Origin: JACJXW01 sp964418125
GTDB taxonomy: Bacteria; Bacteroidota; Bacteroidia; Chitinophagales; Saprospiraceae
DNA length: 64,000 nt
Direction: 5' to 3'
Assembly (NCBI GenBank): GCA_964418125.1
Contig: CAYQKY010000016.1
Span: 22,536-86,535 of the forward strand
The position numbers were made by a program, and so were the translations under genes. How positions within the stretch are numbered: the first letter of the stretch is position 1; each line of letters begins with the position of its first letter. Below the pieces are notes generated by a model. That model was not told the origin of the DNA. It did not search any database and worked only from the letters and a program-made list of their open reading frames with translations. Below, piece after piece: positions 25,671-34,408 of the stretch.

Positions 25671-28600
25671 CTATTGCTTATTCACGCTAATGCTGACCTT
25701 AACCTCCCCCGGCAGTTCGATCTCCTCTCCATCGGCCACATCATCTACCAGCTGCAGGCCGGTAGCCAGCGTTTCCGCCTTGATGTAATCCCCGTACTTC
25801 TCCACGGCGGGAACCAGGGCGTCGTGTTTCTGGAGGGCCACGCGGATCTTGTCCGTCACCTCAAAATCCTTATCCTTTCGGATGTTCTGGATGCGGTTGA
25901 CGATGTCGCGGGCCATACCCTCGGCCTCCAGCTCTTCGTCGAGGGTGATGTCGAGAGCGACGGTGATGTCGTCGTCGCTGGCGACCTGCCACCCGGGGAT
26001 GTCTTCGGCGGTGATCTCGAAGTCTTCCAGCGTCAGCTCGTAGGTGTTGCCGTTGGCCTCCAGGGTATACTGCCCTGTCTTTTCGATGCGGGCGATGTCT
26101 TCCTGGCTCAGGCCGGCGATGGCCTGGGCGGCTACCTTCATGTCCTTGCCCAGGCGGCGGCCCAGGGTTTTGAAGTTGGGCTTGGCCTTCTTCTTGAGGA
26201 TGCCGGAAGTGTCGTCCACATACTCTATATCCTTCACGTTGATCTCGGAGACGATGAGGCCCTTGACGCCTTCTACCTGCTCCCGAAAGTGGCTGTCGAG
26301 GATGGGCAGCAGGATCTTGTGCAGGGGCTGGCGCACGCGGATCTTCTCCTTCTTGCGCAGGGAAAGGGCCAGGGAGGAGATGCGCTGGGCGTAGTCCATA
26401 CGCTGCTCCAGATCCTTGTCGATGACGGTTTCATCGGCGGACGGGAAGTCGGCCAGATGTACCGATTCGTGATCTTCCAGGCCGGTGGCCCCGTTGAGGT
26501 TGCGGTACAGCCAGTCGGCGAAGAAGGGCGCCACAGGCGCTATTAATTTAGACACCGTCAGGAGGCATTCGTAGAGGGTCTGATAGGCGGCCAGCTTGTC
26601 GGCGTCCATGGCGGCGCTCCTGCCGTTCTGCTGCTCGGCGGGCTTCCAGAAACGGCGGCGGCAGAGGCGGACGTACCAGTTGGACAGGTTGTCGTTCACG
26701 AAGTTGTGCACCTTGCGGGCAGCCTGGGTGGGCTCGTAGTCGGCGTAGTCCTTATCCACTTCCTTTACCAGGCTGTTGAGCAGGGAGATGATCCAGCGGT
26801 CGATCTCGGGGCGCTCGGCCAGGGGCGCCTGCTTTTCCTTATTGTAAAATTTGTCGATGTTGGCGTACAGCGCGAAGAAAGAGTAGGTATTGTAGAGCGT
26901 ACCGAAAAACTTGCGCTGCACCTCTTCCAGTCCCTTCAGGTCGAACTTGAGGTTGTCCCAGGGGTTGGCGTTGCTCATCATGTACCAGCGGGTGACGTCG
27001 GCGCTGTGCTTTTCGATCACCTCAAATGGGTCGAGAACATTACCCTTGCTCTTGGACATCTTGTTGCCTTCGGCGTCCAGCACCAGCCCGTTGGAAACGA
27101 CATTCTTGTAAGACACGCTGTCAAACACCATAACGGCGATGGCGTGCAGGGTATAGAACCACCCCCGCGTCTGGTCGACGCCCTCGGCGATGAAGTCGGC
27201 CGGGAAATTTTTCTCGAACACCTCCTTGTTCTCAAACGGATAGTGCCACTGGGCCGACGGCATGGCGCCGGAGTCGAACCATACGTCGATCAGGTCCAGC
27301 TCGCGCTTCATAGGCATGCCGCTATCGGAGACGAGCACGATCTCGTCGATGTAGGGGCGGTGCAGGTCAGCCGGCACTTCCTGGTTCAGCCCCAGGGCCT
27401 TGTTGGCCTTTTCGATCTCGAGGCGCAGCTCCTCCACCGAGCCGATGCAAAGTTCCTCCTTCAGGTCCTCGCTGCGCCAGATGGGCAGGGGCGTGCCCCA
27501 GTAGCGGGAGCGGGAGAGGTTCCAGTCCTGCAGGTTCTCCAGCCACTTGCCGAAGCGCCCTTCACCGGTGGATTTCGGTTTCCAGTTGATGGTTTGGTTC
27601 AGCTCGAACATGCGCTCCTTGACGGCGGTGGCCTTGATGAACCAGCTGTCCAGCGGATAGTACAGCACCGGCTTGTCGGTTCGCCAGCAGTGCGGATAGG
27701 AGTGGACGTATTTTTCGGAGAGGAAGAGCTTGTCCTCTTCTTTCAGCTTGATGACGATGTCGACGTCGACGGGCCGTTCTTCTTCCTGCCCGTAATCTTT
27801 GACGTAGCGCCCGGCAAAGTCGGTTACCTCCTCAACGAAGCGGCCCTGCCTGTCGACCAGCGGCATGGGGTTGCCCAGCTCGTCCTCCACGGTCAGCGGC
27901 GGGATGTCGTTCTCGCGGGCGATCTTGAAGTCGTCGGCGCCGAAGGTCGGAGCGATGTGCACGATGCCCGTACCGTCTTCGGTGCTGACGAAGTCGCCCA
28001 GCAGCACGCGGAAGGCGGGCTTGTCTGGCTGCACATAGGGCATCAGCTGCTCGTACTCCATACCTTCCAGTTCCGCGCCTTTCATTTCTTCTACCACTTC
28101 CAGGTAGGGGATGGGCTGGTTGCCGGCCTTGACTTCCTCGGGCTTCAGATCGGGATTGGGTTCGGTAAAATAGGCGCCCATGCGGTCCTTGGCGAGGATA
28201 ACATCGGTGAGGGTATCAGTGTAGCGGTTGTAGCAGCGCACCTTGACGTAGGTGATGTTCTTGCCTACCGCCAGGGCGGTGTTCGAAGGCAGCGTCCAGG
28301 GCGTGGTCGTCCAGGCCAGGAAATATTCGTGCTCTTTTCCTTTTACCTTGAACTGGGCCACCGCCGATGTATCCGTTATATCCCGGTAGGCGCCGGGAAG
28401 GTTCAGCTCGTGGCTGCTCAGGCCGGTGCCGGCGGCGGGAGAGTAGGGCTGTATGGTGTAACCCTTGTACATGAGCCCCTTGTTGTACAGTTGCTTCAGC
28501 AGCCACCATACCGACTCGATGTAGTCGTTCTCGAAGGTGATGTAGGGGTCATGCAGGTCGACCCAGTAGCCCATCTTGCGGGTGATGTCGTCCCACATGT

Positions 28601-28982
28601 CTTTGTAGCGCATGACCGTTTCGCGGCAGCGCCGGTTGTATTCGTCGACCGAGATCGTCTTGCCGATGTCTTCCTTGGTGATGCCCAGTTCTTTTTCCAC
28701 GTTGAGTTCTATGGGCAGGCCGTGGGTATCCCATCCGCCTTTGCGCTCCACGCGCTTTCCTTTCATGCTGTGGTAGCGGCAGAAGAGGTCCTTTACCGTC
28801 CGCGCCATAACGTGGTGGATGCCCGGCTTGCCGTTGGCCGAGGGCGGCCCTTCGTAGAAAACGTAACGGTTGTCTTCGGGGCGTTGATCCACGCTTTTTT
28901 CGAAGATCCGGTTGGCTTCCCAGAATTCGAGGACTTCCTTGTCGATCTGCGGGAGGTTGAGGCTCTTATATTCTTTATACAT
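25671..28982 (-). CDS. ileS: Isoleucine--tRNA ligase
   Basis: 1103 residues from the start at 28982, chosen because MYKEYKSLNLPQIDKEVLEFW is the conserved N-terminus; 18 upstream codons are in frame but overlap the promoter. HIGH-type motif in PPSANGKPGIHHV, editing (CP1) domain with TTTPWTLPSNTALAV, class I tryptophan-rich GYWVDLHDPYITF, and KMSKSKGNVLDP. The anticodon-binding domain follows and the C-terminal extension ends in KVSISVNKQ. The long C-terminus and motif style are those of the IleS2 (eukaryote-like) type, which in other bacteria is linked to mupirocin tolerance. It charges tRNA-Ile and edits valine. Confidence 0.97.
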   Translation of the reverse strand: MYKEYKSLNLPQIDKEVLEFWEANRIFEKSVDQRPEDNRYVFYEGPPSANGKPGIHHVMARTVKDLFCRYHSMKGKRVERKGGWDTHGLPIELNVEKELGITKEDIGKTISVDEYNRRCRETVMRYKDMWDDITRKMGYWVDLHDPYITFENDYIESVWWLLKQLYNKGLMYKGYTIQPYSPAAGTGLSSHELNLPGAYRDITDTSAVAQFKVKGKEHEYFLAWTTTPWTLPSNTALAVGKNITYVKVRCYNRYTDTLTDVILAKDRMGAYFTEPNPDLKPEEVKAGNQPIPYLEVVEEMKGAELEGMEYEQLMPYVQPDKPAFRVLLGDFVSTEDGTGIVHIAPTFGADDFKIARENDIPPLTVEDELGNPMPLVDRQGRFVEEVTDFAGRYVKDYGQEEERPVDVDIVIKLKEEDKLFLSEKYVHSYPHCWRTDKPVLYYPLDSWFIKATAVKERMFELNQTINWKPKSTGEGRFGKWLENLQDWNLSRSRYWGTPLPIWRSEDLKEELCIGSVEELRLEIEKANKALGLNQEVPADLHRPYIDEIVLVSDSGMPMKRELDLIDVWFDSGAMPSAQWHYPFENKEVFEKNFPADFIAEGVDQTRGWFYTLHAIAVMVFDSVSYKNVVSNGLVLDAEGNKMSKSKGNVLDPFEVIEKHSADVTRWYMMSNANPWDNLKFDLKGLEEVQRKFFGTLYNTYSFFALYANIDKFYNKEKQAPLAERPEIDRWIISLLNSLVKEVDKDYADYEPTQAARKVHNFVNDNLSNWYVRLCRRRFWKPAEQQNGRSAAMDADKLAAYQTLYECLLTVSKLIAPVAPFFADWLYRNLNGATGLEDHESVHLADFPSADETVIDKDLEQRMDYAQRISSLALSLRKKEKIRVRQPLHKILLPILDSHFREQVEGVKGLIVSEINVKDIEYVDDTSGILKKKAKPNFKTLGRRLGKDMKVAAQAIAGLSQEDIARIEKTGQYTLEANGNTYELTLEDFEITAEDIPGWQVASDDDITVALDITLDEELEAEGMARDIVNRIQNIRKDKDFEVTDKIRVALQKHDALVPAVEKYGDYIKAETLATGLQLVDDVADGEEIELPGEVKVSISVNKQ

Positions 28983-29007
28983 CGCTCGGTCTTTAATTTT
29001 AAGGGTG

Positions 29008-29037
29008 CAAAGATACAAACAAAAAAGCTCTGGCAAA
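29008..29037 (-). promoter_or_regulatory. ileS promoter of Bacteroidota type
   Basis: On the minus strand TATCTTTG (29015-29008) matches the -7 consensus TAnnTTTG, and TTTG (29037-29034) lies 18 bp upstream as the -33 element. Expected start of transcription is about 20 bp before the ileS start codon. The -33 element falls within the hairpin 29022-29058. Confidence 0.65.
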
Positions 29038-29058
29038 CTTAGTCTGCCAGAGCTTTTT
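29022..29058. terminator. Bidirectional hairpin with T/A flanks
   Basis: Perfect 14-bp stem AAAAAGCTCTGGCA / TGCCAGAGCTTTTT with a 9-nt loop. It would stop minus-strand transcripts arriving from the hydrolase gene before they enter ileS. It overlaps the -33 element of the ileS promoter. Confidence 0.75.
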
Positions 29059-29252
29059 CGGTACGTACAACTATCGGCACATCAGCCCAGCAGACCGCTG
29101 TTGGGAATGATAATGCTGATAATTATATGTTGGTATGCTTGATGCATGTGTTTCTTAACTGGTTTTACAAAAATAGAACATATATGGGTGAATATCAAGC
29201 TTTTTATACGTTGTTAATCCGTATTCGTTCCAAAACGAAGTTTTCAATAACT

Positions 29253-29260
29253 TACATTTG
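29253..29260 (+). promoter_or_regulatory. Candidate -7 element for the fused small gene
   Basis: TACATTTG matches TAnnTTTG, 20 bp before the start codon at 29281. No good -33 element was seen. Confidence 0.4.
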
Positions 29261-29280
29261 TACATTCGCTTAAGTTCATT

Positions 29281-29535
29281 ATGCCAAAGGATTACAAACT
29301 GGACAGGACGGCATTCAAACGGCAAACCGCTGAGGAGGCGGATGATCAGCTGGGCTATATTATGACCAGGGTAAAAGGCCTTTCCTTTGAAGAAGTATTT
29401 CCAAAAGCCGAACTTGTCGAATTGGACGAAGGCCTCTTTGTCCGGCTTATTGCCCTGGAAGACCTGCTGAAGGCCAAGCGGGCCTCCGGCCGCGCTAAAG
29501 ATTTCGACGACATTCGCCACCTGAATAAAGGATAA
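29281..29535 (+). CDS. Fused remnant of a small-protein / nucleotidyltransferase pair
   Basis: 84 residues. The first 26 (KLDRTAFKRQTAEEADDQLGY) resemble the N-terminus of a small Bacteroidota protein whose usual form continues with a YWxSKxPEERLxAAW-type stretch. From about residue 27 (GLSFEEVFPKAELVELDEG, FVRLIALEDLLKAKRASGRA, KDFDDIRHL) it matches the C-terminus of the nucleotidyltransferase-like protein usually encoded directly downstream. An in-frame deletion joining the two genes explains the structure. The catalytic GG/DxD part of the nucleotidyltransferase is gone. It is probably inactive, though a promoter-like TACATTTG remains upstream. The assignment rests on recalled family patterns and needs a search. 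Confidence 0.55.
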   Translation: MPKDYKLDRTAFKRQTAEEADDQLGYIMTRVKGLSFEEVFPKAELVELDEGLFVRLIALEDLLKAKRASGRAKDFDDIRHLNKG

Positions 29536-29539
29536 CCGC

Positions 29540-30490
29540 CTACAGGCTTTCCTCCAGCAACCGCCCGAACTCCTCCGGCGCATCGATCCACGCATTGTGC
29601 CCGGCTTTATCAATCAAATGGTAGCGCACGTTCTCTATTGGTTCGAACCAGCCGGGGTACAACTGCCCTTCGAAATCCACAAAATCATGGCTGCCCACAA
29701 TGACGGTAATGGGCACATCCACCTTCCGGTACATATCCAGGAAGTTCCAGGACTTCGGGAAGGTGCGCCCGGCAGCACTGCCGGCGGCCTGGCTGTAGAA
29801 CACCATGCCGCCCCGCATTTGCTTCCAGCGTTCGATATGATAGATGTTGGTGGCGGCAAAATTTACGCGCCAGCGAATGGTACTTTGCTGAGGGGTGAGC
29901 GGGCCGCTGGCCAGGCCGAGCTCTTTCTGCACCTGCTGAATGGCCTCTCGTTCGAAGAACTGCTTGACGGCGGCGTTCTGCTGCCCTTTCACTTCTTCTT
30001 CTCCCGGTGTGTAGGACGATTTGGGGTAGGGCAGGGCCAGGAGCGCCATTTTTTCCACCCTTTCCGGGTAGCGATGCAGGTAGGCGCTGGCCAGCCAGCT
30101 GCCCATAGAGTGGCCGAGGAGTTTCAGTTTATCCAGCCCGAGGGTGGCGCGCAGGAGCTCCAGGTCTTCGACGTGTTTGTCGATGGAAACCAGGCTGTCG
30201 GGACAGGGAGAGCGCAGGGAGCCGCGCTGGTCGTAAAAGACGAAGTGGTGATCTTCTTTGTGTTCGGCGAGGGGATATTGCAAGTAGGAGTGTTCGGCTC
30301 CCCAGCCGCCGTGCAGTACGAAGAAGGTGTCTCCCTGGCCGTACTCCTCCACGTACAGGTTGATGCTGTCGGAGGTGGGCAGGTACCACTCCAGGTAATC
30401 GCTGCGCTCGAAGAGGAACTCCTGGGCAGAGAGGGAAACGGAAAACAAGGCAAGAGCCGAAAGTATACTGGTGAATCTTGGGAATAACAT
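29540..30490 (-). CDS. Secreted alpha/beta hydrolase, prolyl-aminopeptidase-like
   Basis: 316 residues with a signal peptide ending at SLSAQ. Alpha/beta-hydrolase core: oxyanion motif HGGWG (about 60-64), DQRGSLRSPCP, nucleophile Ser128 in GHSMGSW, acid in GSHDFVDF and His in DKAGHNAWIDAP. HGGxG and DQRGxGxS resemble S33 prolyl iminopeptidases, so a peptidase or esterase of the periplasm is likely; the exact substrate is not deducible. It ends 4 bp from the fused remnant gene on the other strand. Confidence 0.85.
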   Translation of the reverse strand: MLFPRFTSILSALALFSVSLSAQEFLFERSDYLEWYLPTSDSINLYVEEYGQGDTFFVLHGGWGAEHSYLQYPLAEHKEDHHFVFYDQRGSLRSPCPDSLVSIDKHVEDLELLRATLGLDKLKLLGHSMGSWLASAYLHRYPERVEKMALLALPYPKSSYTPGEEEVKGQQNAAVKQFFEREAIQQVQKELGLASGPLTPQQSTIRWRVNFAATNIYHIERWKQMRGGMVFYSQAAGSAAGRTFPKSWNFLDMYRKVDVPITVIVGSHDFVDFEGQLYPGWFEPIENVRYHLIDKAGHNAWIDAPEEFGRLLEESL

Positions 30491-30591
30491 AACAGCGGGT
30501 TGATAGTTAGTGGTTTGTTTTTGATGAAAAGCAGCCGGGAAGGTTTATGTTTACTTTCAGGGCCTTACCTTTATCGCTATAACCAAACTTT

Positions 30592-30762
30592 ATGAAATTC
30601 CTCGTCCTCCTTAGCCTCCTGTCTTTTTTCTGGGTGTTCTACCAGGTCTGGTACGAAGACCGCCAAAGGAGCATCCCCGGAAAATTGCTGTGGACGCTGG
30701 CCGCCCTGTTCTTCAGCATCCCGACGGCATTGTTCTACTTTTTTTCCCGGAAGCGCCGGTGA
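30592..30762 (+). CDS. Small two-helix membrane protein
   Basis: 56 residues starting MKFLVLLSLLSFFWVFYQVWY and ending in FFSRKRR. There are two hydrophobic helices separated by EDRQRSIPGK, with a basic tail. The helix pattern resembles PLDc_N-type small membrane proteins; function unknown. It lies between the hydrolase gene and the ABC transporter genes, on the same strand as the transporter. Confidence 0.6.
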   Translation: MKFLVLLSLLSFFWVFYQVWYEDRQRSIPGKLLWTLAALFFSIPTALFYFFSRKRR

Positions 30763-30780
30763 GGGTTCTCCGTTGGCAGG

Positions 30781-30845
30781 CTTGACAAGTTTTTCCGGGA
30801 GCGATCATCAGACAAACTTGTCAAGACTAATAAATGCTATATTTG
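30781..30845 (+). promoter_or_regulatory. Inverted repeat plus promoter before the ABC transporter
   Basis: CTTGACAAGTTT at 30781-30792 and its exact complement at 30814-30825 form a 12-bp repeat. TATATTTG at 30838-30845 matches the -7 consensus, and TTG within the right arm is at -33 distance. The -7 element ends only 4 bp before the start codon at 30850, so the message may be leaderless. The repeat could be an operator. Confidence 0.5.
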
Positions 30846-30849
30846 CAGC

Positions 30850-31479
30850 ATGTTAGAAACACAGAACCTGGAATATTCCTACGACAAGAAGGCGACGCTC
30901 ACCTTTCCGGACATCCGCTGCCGGGAGGGGGAGCACTGGCTGCTGCTGGGGCAGTCGGGCAGCGGCAAGACCACCCTGCTGCACCTGCTGGGCGGCCTGC
31001 TTTCCCCTCAGAAGGGGACGGTAAAAGTTGCCGGTACGGAGCTGAACAAATTGTCTCCCTCGGCCACCGACCGTTTCCGGGGGCAGAAGATCGGCATCAT
31101 CTTCCAGACGGCCCACTTTGTGCGGGCGCTTACGGTGGAGGAAAACCTGATCCTGGCGCAGCAGCTGGCGGGCCTGCGCCCCGGCCGCGAGCGCATTGAC
31201 GAGCTTCTGGAGCGCCTCGGCCTGGGCCATAAGCTGTATTCGAAACCCGATAACCTCAGCGTAGGCGAACAGCAGCGCGCCTCCATCGCCCGCGCCATCG
31301 TCAACCGCCCGGCCATCATCCTGGCCGATGAGCCGACCTCCGCCCTCGATGACGCCAACTGCGATAAGGTGGCTCAACTGCTGGAGGAACAGGCCAGCGC
31401 CGTGGGCGCTACCCTGCTGGTGGTCACCCACGATGGGCGGCTGAAGGAGAAATTTTCAAATCAGATCGAACTATCCTAG
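30850..31479 (+). CDS. ABC transporter ATP-binding protein, LolD/MacB type
   Basis: 209 residues. Walker A is GQSGSGKTT (Lys40), Q-loop region FQTAHFVRALTVEENL, signature LSVGEQQRASIARAI, Walker B IILADEPTS and switch VTHD. It is the ATPase of a type VII (LolCDE/MacB/FtsX-like) system, using ATP in the cytoplasm to drive a periplasmic mechanical movement. The permease begins at the base after its stop codon, so the two are one operon. Confidence 0.92.
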   Translation: MLETQNLEYSYDKKATLTFPDIRCREGEHWLLLGQSGSGKTTLLHLLGGLLSPQKGTVKVAGTELNKLSPSATDRFRGQKIGIIFQTAHFVRALTVEENLILAQQLAGLRPGRERIDELLERLGLGHKLYSKPDNLSVGEQQRASIARAIVNRPAIILADEPTSALDDANCDKVAQLLEEQASAVGATLLVVTHDGRLKEKFSNQIELS

Positions 31480-32814
31480 ATGAACCTACTGAACCTGAGC
31501 TGGAAAAACCTCATCAACAAACCCCTGTCCATGCTGCTGAGCCTCGTGCTCTTCGCGCTGGGCGTGGGGCTGATCTCCCTGCTGTTCCTGCTGAACCAGC
31601 AGTTGCAGGACAAGTTCGAGAAGAACCTGGCGGGCATCGACCTGGTGGTGGGCGCCAAGGGCAGCCCCCTGCAGCTCATCCTCAGCAGCATGTACCACAT
31701 CGACGCGCCCACCGGCAACATTTCCATCAGGGAAGCCACCCCCTTCCTGCGGCCCAACCATCCGCTCATCCAAACGGCGGTGCCCCTCTCTTTGGGCGAC
31801 AGCCATAAGGGCTACCGCATCGTCGGCACTACGCCGGACATACTGGGGCTGTACGAGGCCCAGGCAGGAGAGGGCCGGGTTTGGAAAGAAACCATGGAAA
31901 CCACCATCGGCGCCGGCGTGGCGGAAGGGCTGGGCCTGAAAGTAGGCGATTCCTTCCACAGCTCCCATGGATTCGTCCAGGATGAGGACCTGGTGCACGA
32001 TGATGCCGGCGCATTCGAAGTGGTGGGCATCCTGCAACCCACCGGCTCGGTGATCGACCAGCTGATCCTCACCAATACCCAGAGCGTCTGGGCGGTGCAT
32101 GAGCACGGGGCGGAAGAAGCGGAAACCGCCGGGGAGGCCGATGAGGCCGAACACCAGCATGAAGAGGGCGAAGAGCATGAACACGAGGAGGAGGCGCCGG
32201 CCACCGGGGAAGAGCACGCCCACGAGCACGCTTATTCTTCCGACAAGCCGTTGCTGGCCTATCCCGATAAAGACATTACCTCCATTCTGATTAAATTCAA
32301 GGGCCGCAATTATCAGGCACTCAATATGCAACGGGGCATCAATGAAAATACGGACATGCAGGCCGCTACGCCCGCCATTGAGATCAACCGCCTGTATGCT
32401 CTGCTGGGCGTCGGGACCCGGGCCCTGCGCTGGCTGGCCATCATCATCGTGGTGGTCTCCGGCCTGAGCATTTTCATTTCGCTCTACAATTCCCTCAAGG
32501 GCCGCCGCTACGAGCTGGCCCTCATGCGGGTGATGGGGGCTTCTCCGGCCCGCCTGTTCGTGCTGATCATCCTGGAGGGGTTGCTGCTGGCCGTGCTGGG
32601 CTACGTCCTGGGCATTGCCCTGAGCCATGCGGGTATGGAGATCCTGGCCGGGCAGATGCAGGAATCGTACCGCTATACTTTTTCCGGCGCGGTATTTCTG
32701 ATCGAAGAATTGTATCTGTTGGCGGGCGCTCTGGCTATCGGCTTCCTGGCGGCTATTTTGCCGGCCATTCAGGCCAGCCGGACGGATATTTCGACGACGC
32801 TGTCGGAAGGGTGA
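31480..32814 (+). CDS. FtsX-like ABC permease with His/Glu-rich periplasmic insert
   Basis: 444 residues. N-terminal helix (LSMLLSLVLFALGVGLISLLFLL), a periplasmic MacB-like domain, then three C-terminal helices with the FtsX signature (GLSIFISLYNSLKGRRYELA, LMRVMGASPARLF). The periplasmic domain contains an acidic, histidine-rich insert at about residues 207-251 (EAEHQHEEGEEHEHEEE, EEHAHEHAY), a feature of metal-binding linkers. With the preceding ATPase it should form an exporter or an envelope mechanotransmission complex. The insert suggests metal sensing or metal-linked substrates, but the core family says nothing about the cargo. Confidence 0.88.
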   Translation: MNLLNLSWKNLINKPLSMLLSLVLFALGVGLISLLFLLNQQLQDKFEKNLAGIDLVVGAKGSPLQLILSSMYHIDAPTGNISIREATPFLRPNHPLIQTAVPLSLGDSHKGYRIVGTTPDILGLYEAQAGEGRVWKETMETTIGAGVAEGLGLKVGDSFHSSHGFVQDEDLVHDDAGAFEVVGILQPTGSVIDQLILTNTQSVWAVHEHGAEEAETAGEADEAEHQHEEGEEHEHEEEAPATGEEHAHEHAYSSDKPLLAYPDKDITSILIKFKGRNYQALNMQRGINENTDMQAATPAIEINRLYALLGVGTRALRWLAIIIVVVSGLSIFISLYNSLKGRRYELALMRVMGASPARLFVLIILEGLLLAVLGYVLGIALSHAGMEILAGQMQESYRYTFSGAVFLIEELYLLAGALAIGFLAAILPAIQASRTDISTTLSEG

Positions 32815-32823
32815 GGGATGTAT

Positions 32824-32901
32824 GATTTTTGATGTGTGGCTTGCGAGAGGGGAGTTGCACCATGATGGCAGCTCATTGTAGAACATCACACATCAAAAAT
32901 C
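32824..32901. repeat. 14-bp inverted repeat between permease and DUF1028 genes
   Basis: GATTTTTGATGTGT at 32824-32837 and its complement at 32888-32901, followed by a further partial copy ACACATCAGAGATCAAAAA. It may separate the transcripts of the two genes. Confidence 0.75.
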
Positions 32902-32960
32902 ACACATCAGAGATCAAAAATTTTCTGGTTGAGCGTTATCAGCTGAAAAAATCACCAACT

Positions 32961-33953
32961 ATGAAAAACCTGCTTTTTCCCGTTATGCTTTTAAGCTTTC
33001 CAATCCTGCTTCATGCTCAGCAGCCCTACGGCAAAGAGCCCCTGGCCCATACCTATTCCATCGTCGCTATTGACCCGGAGACGGGGGAGATGGGCGCCGC
33101 GGTACAGTCCCATTGGTTTTCCGTCGGTACGCTTGTCGTCTGGGGAGAGCCGGGAATAGGCGTCGTAGCTACGCAGTCCTTTGTCAACCCCGCCTACGGC
33201 CCCGAGGGCCTGCAGCTGATGGGCATGGGTTTCAGCCCGGAAGAGGCGGTCAAAATGCTCACCGGAAAGGACCCCGGGCAAATGTACCGGCAGGTGGGTA
33301 TGCTCAATGCGGAAGGGGAAGCCGCCGCTTTTTCGGGCGAGCGCTGCATTGAAGCGGCCGGCCATTACGTAGGCGACGGCTATGCCGTACAGGCCAACCT
33401 GATGGAGAAGGCTACCGTCTGGCCCGCCATGGCCAGGGCGTTCGAAGCCTCCAAAGGGCAGCCGCTGGCCGAGCGCCTGGTGCTCGCCCTGGAAGCCGCT
33501 CAGGCCGAGGGCGGAGACATCCGCGGCAAGCAGTCGGCCGCCCTGATTGTCGTCTCCGGCGAGCGCACCGACAAGGCCTGGGAGGGCCGCCCCGTCGACC
33601 TGCGCGTCGACGACCACCCCAACCCGCTCCAGGAACTCCGCCGCCTCCTGAAAGTCCACCGCGCCTATGAGCACATGAACCGCGGCGACCTGGCCGTGGA
33701 GGAAGGCGATATGGAGAAAGCGAGAAAAGAATATGGGGCCGCCGAGGCCATGTTTCCCGACAACCTGGAGATGAAGTACTGGCACGCCATCGCCCTGGCT
33801 AACAGCGGGGAGATGGAAGCTGCTTTGCCGATGTTCGAAGAGATATTTCAGAAAGACGCCAACTGGAAGGTGCTGACGCCGAGGCTGGTGAAGAACGGCA
33901 TGCTGACGGTGGATGAGGAGGGGCTGAAGCGGATCATGGAAGTGGGAGAGTGA
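32961..33953 (+). CDS. DUF1028 domain protein with C-terminal TPR-like region
   Basis: 330 residues from the start at 32961, chosen because it begins a signal peptide (MKNLLFPVMLLSFPILLHAQ); earlier in-frame codons translate the inverted repeat. Residues about 25-235 are DUF1028, an Ntn-hydrolase-like fold (HTYSIVAIDPETGEMGAAVQ, SVGTLVVWGEPGIGVVATQS). The end (about 245-325; ARKEYGAAEAMFPDNLEMKY) reads as one or two TPR-like repeats. It is exported. Some DUF1028 proteins are annotated as putative glutamine or peptide amidases, but no activity is firmly established. Confidence 0.85.
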   Translation: MKNLLFPVMLLSFPILLHAQQPYGKEPLAHTYSIVAIDPETGEMGAAVQSHWFSVGTLVVWGEPGIGVVATQSFVNPAYGPEGLQLMGMGFSPEEAVKMLTGKDPGQMYRQVGMLNAEGEAAAFSGERCIEAAGHYVGDGYAVQANLMEKATVWPAMARAFEASKGQPLAERLVLALEAAQAEGGDIRGKQSAALIVVSGERTDKAWEGRPVDLRVDDHPNPLQELRRLLKVHRAYEHMNRGDLAVEEGDMEKARKEYGAAEAMFPDNLEMKYWHAIALANSGEMEAALPMFEEIFQKDANWKVLTPRLVKNGMLTVDEEGLKRIMEVGE

Positions 33954-33968
33954 CCGATTTACAAGTAG

Positions 33969-34123
33969 TGTGTCAAATAAATTTCGCAACATGATCGAAG
34001 GCGTTGCTCGTGGTTCGATCATCCTGATCGAACGCGCCGTAAGGCGCAAAAACCTTTGAGCAGACATACGTGCGATCAGGATGATCGCCGCACGAATTAC
34101 TGCTACAAAACTTATTTGACACA
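33969..34123. repeat. 155-bp inverted-repeat element with TGTGTCAAATAA arms
   Basis: Perfect 12-bp arms at 33969-33980 and 34112-34123. The inside holds GATCATCCTGATC and ATCAGGATGATCG palindromes and a GCGCCGTAAGGCGC hairpin. It lies in the 455-bp spacer 33954-34408, which has no gene. Confidence 0.75.
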
Positions 34124-34129
34124 GCATTA

Positions 34130-34290
34130 AGTGCCTGGACTGAAATGCGTGGACATGCATAGAAATGGGAAAATGCAGTCCGAACCCAAGCGTGACGGGC
34201 ATTTCCACTGCATTTCTATCCTGGCGTGACTGCTGTCAGCCAGCACGTCACCGCGCATTTCCATGTGTTTCTGTATTTGTGTCCATATAA
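34130..34290. repeat. Composite of short inverted repeats
   Basis: ATAGAAATG at 34159-34167 faces CATTTCTAT at 34211-34219, and related GGACATGC and GCATTTCC stretches recur up to 34280. No coding frame. It may be a second degenerate element next to the one at 33969. Confidence 0.4.
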
Positions 34291-34408
34291 ATAGTTATGA
34301 AAAAACTGCTCTCCCGGAGAACAATACCGCTGTAATTTTTTTAACCATTCGTCAAAAAGATCTTTTGGAAAAGGGATTCCCGGCCCCGGGTAACTACTCT
34401 CTGTCTAA

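Noticed and set aside
26706..29042. A 778-codon open frame opposite ileS
   Set aside because: It is the antisense reading of a high-GC essential gene; no domain is recognisable and the opposite strand explains every base.
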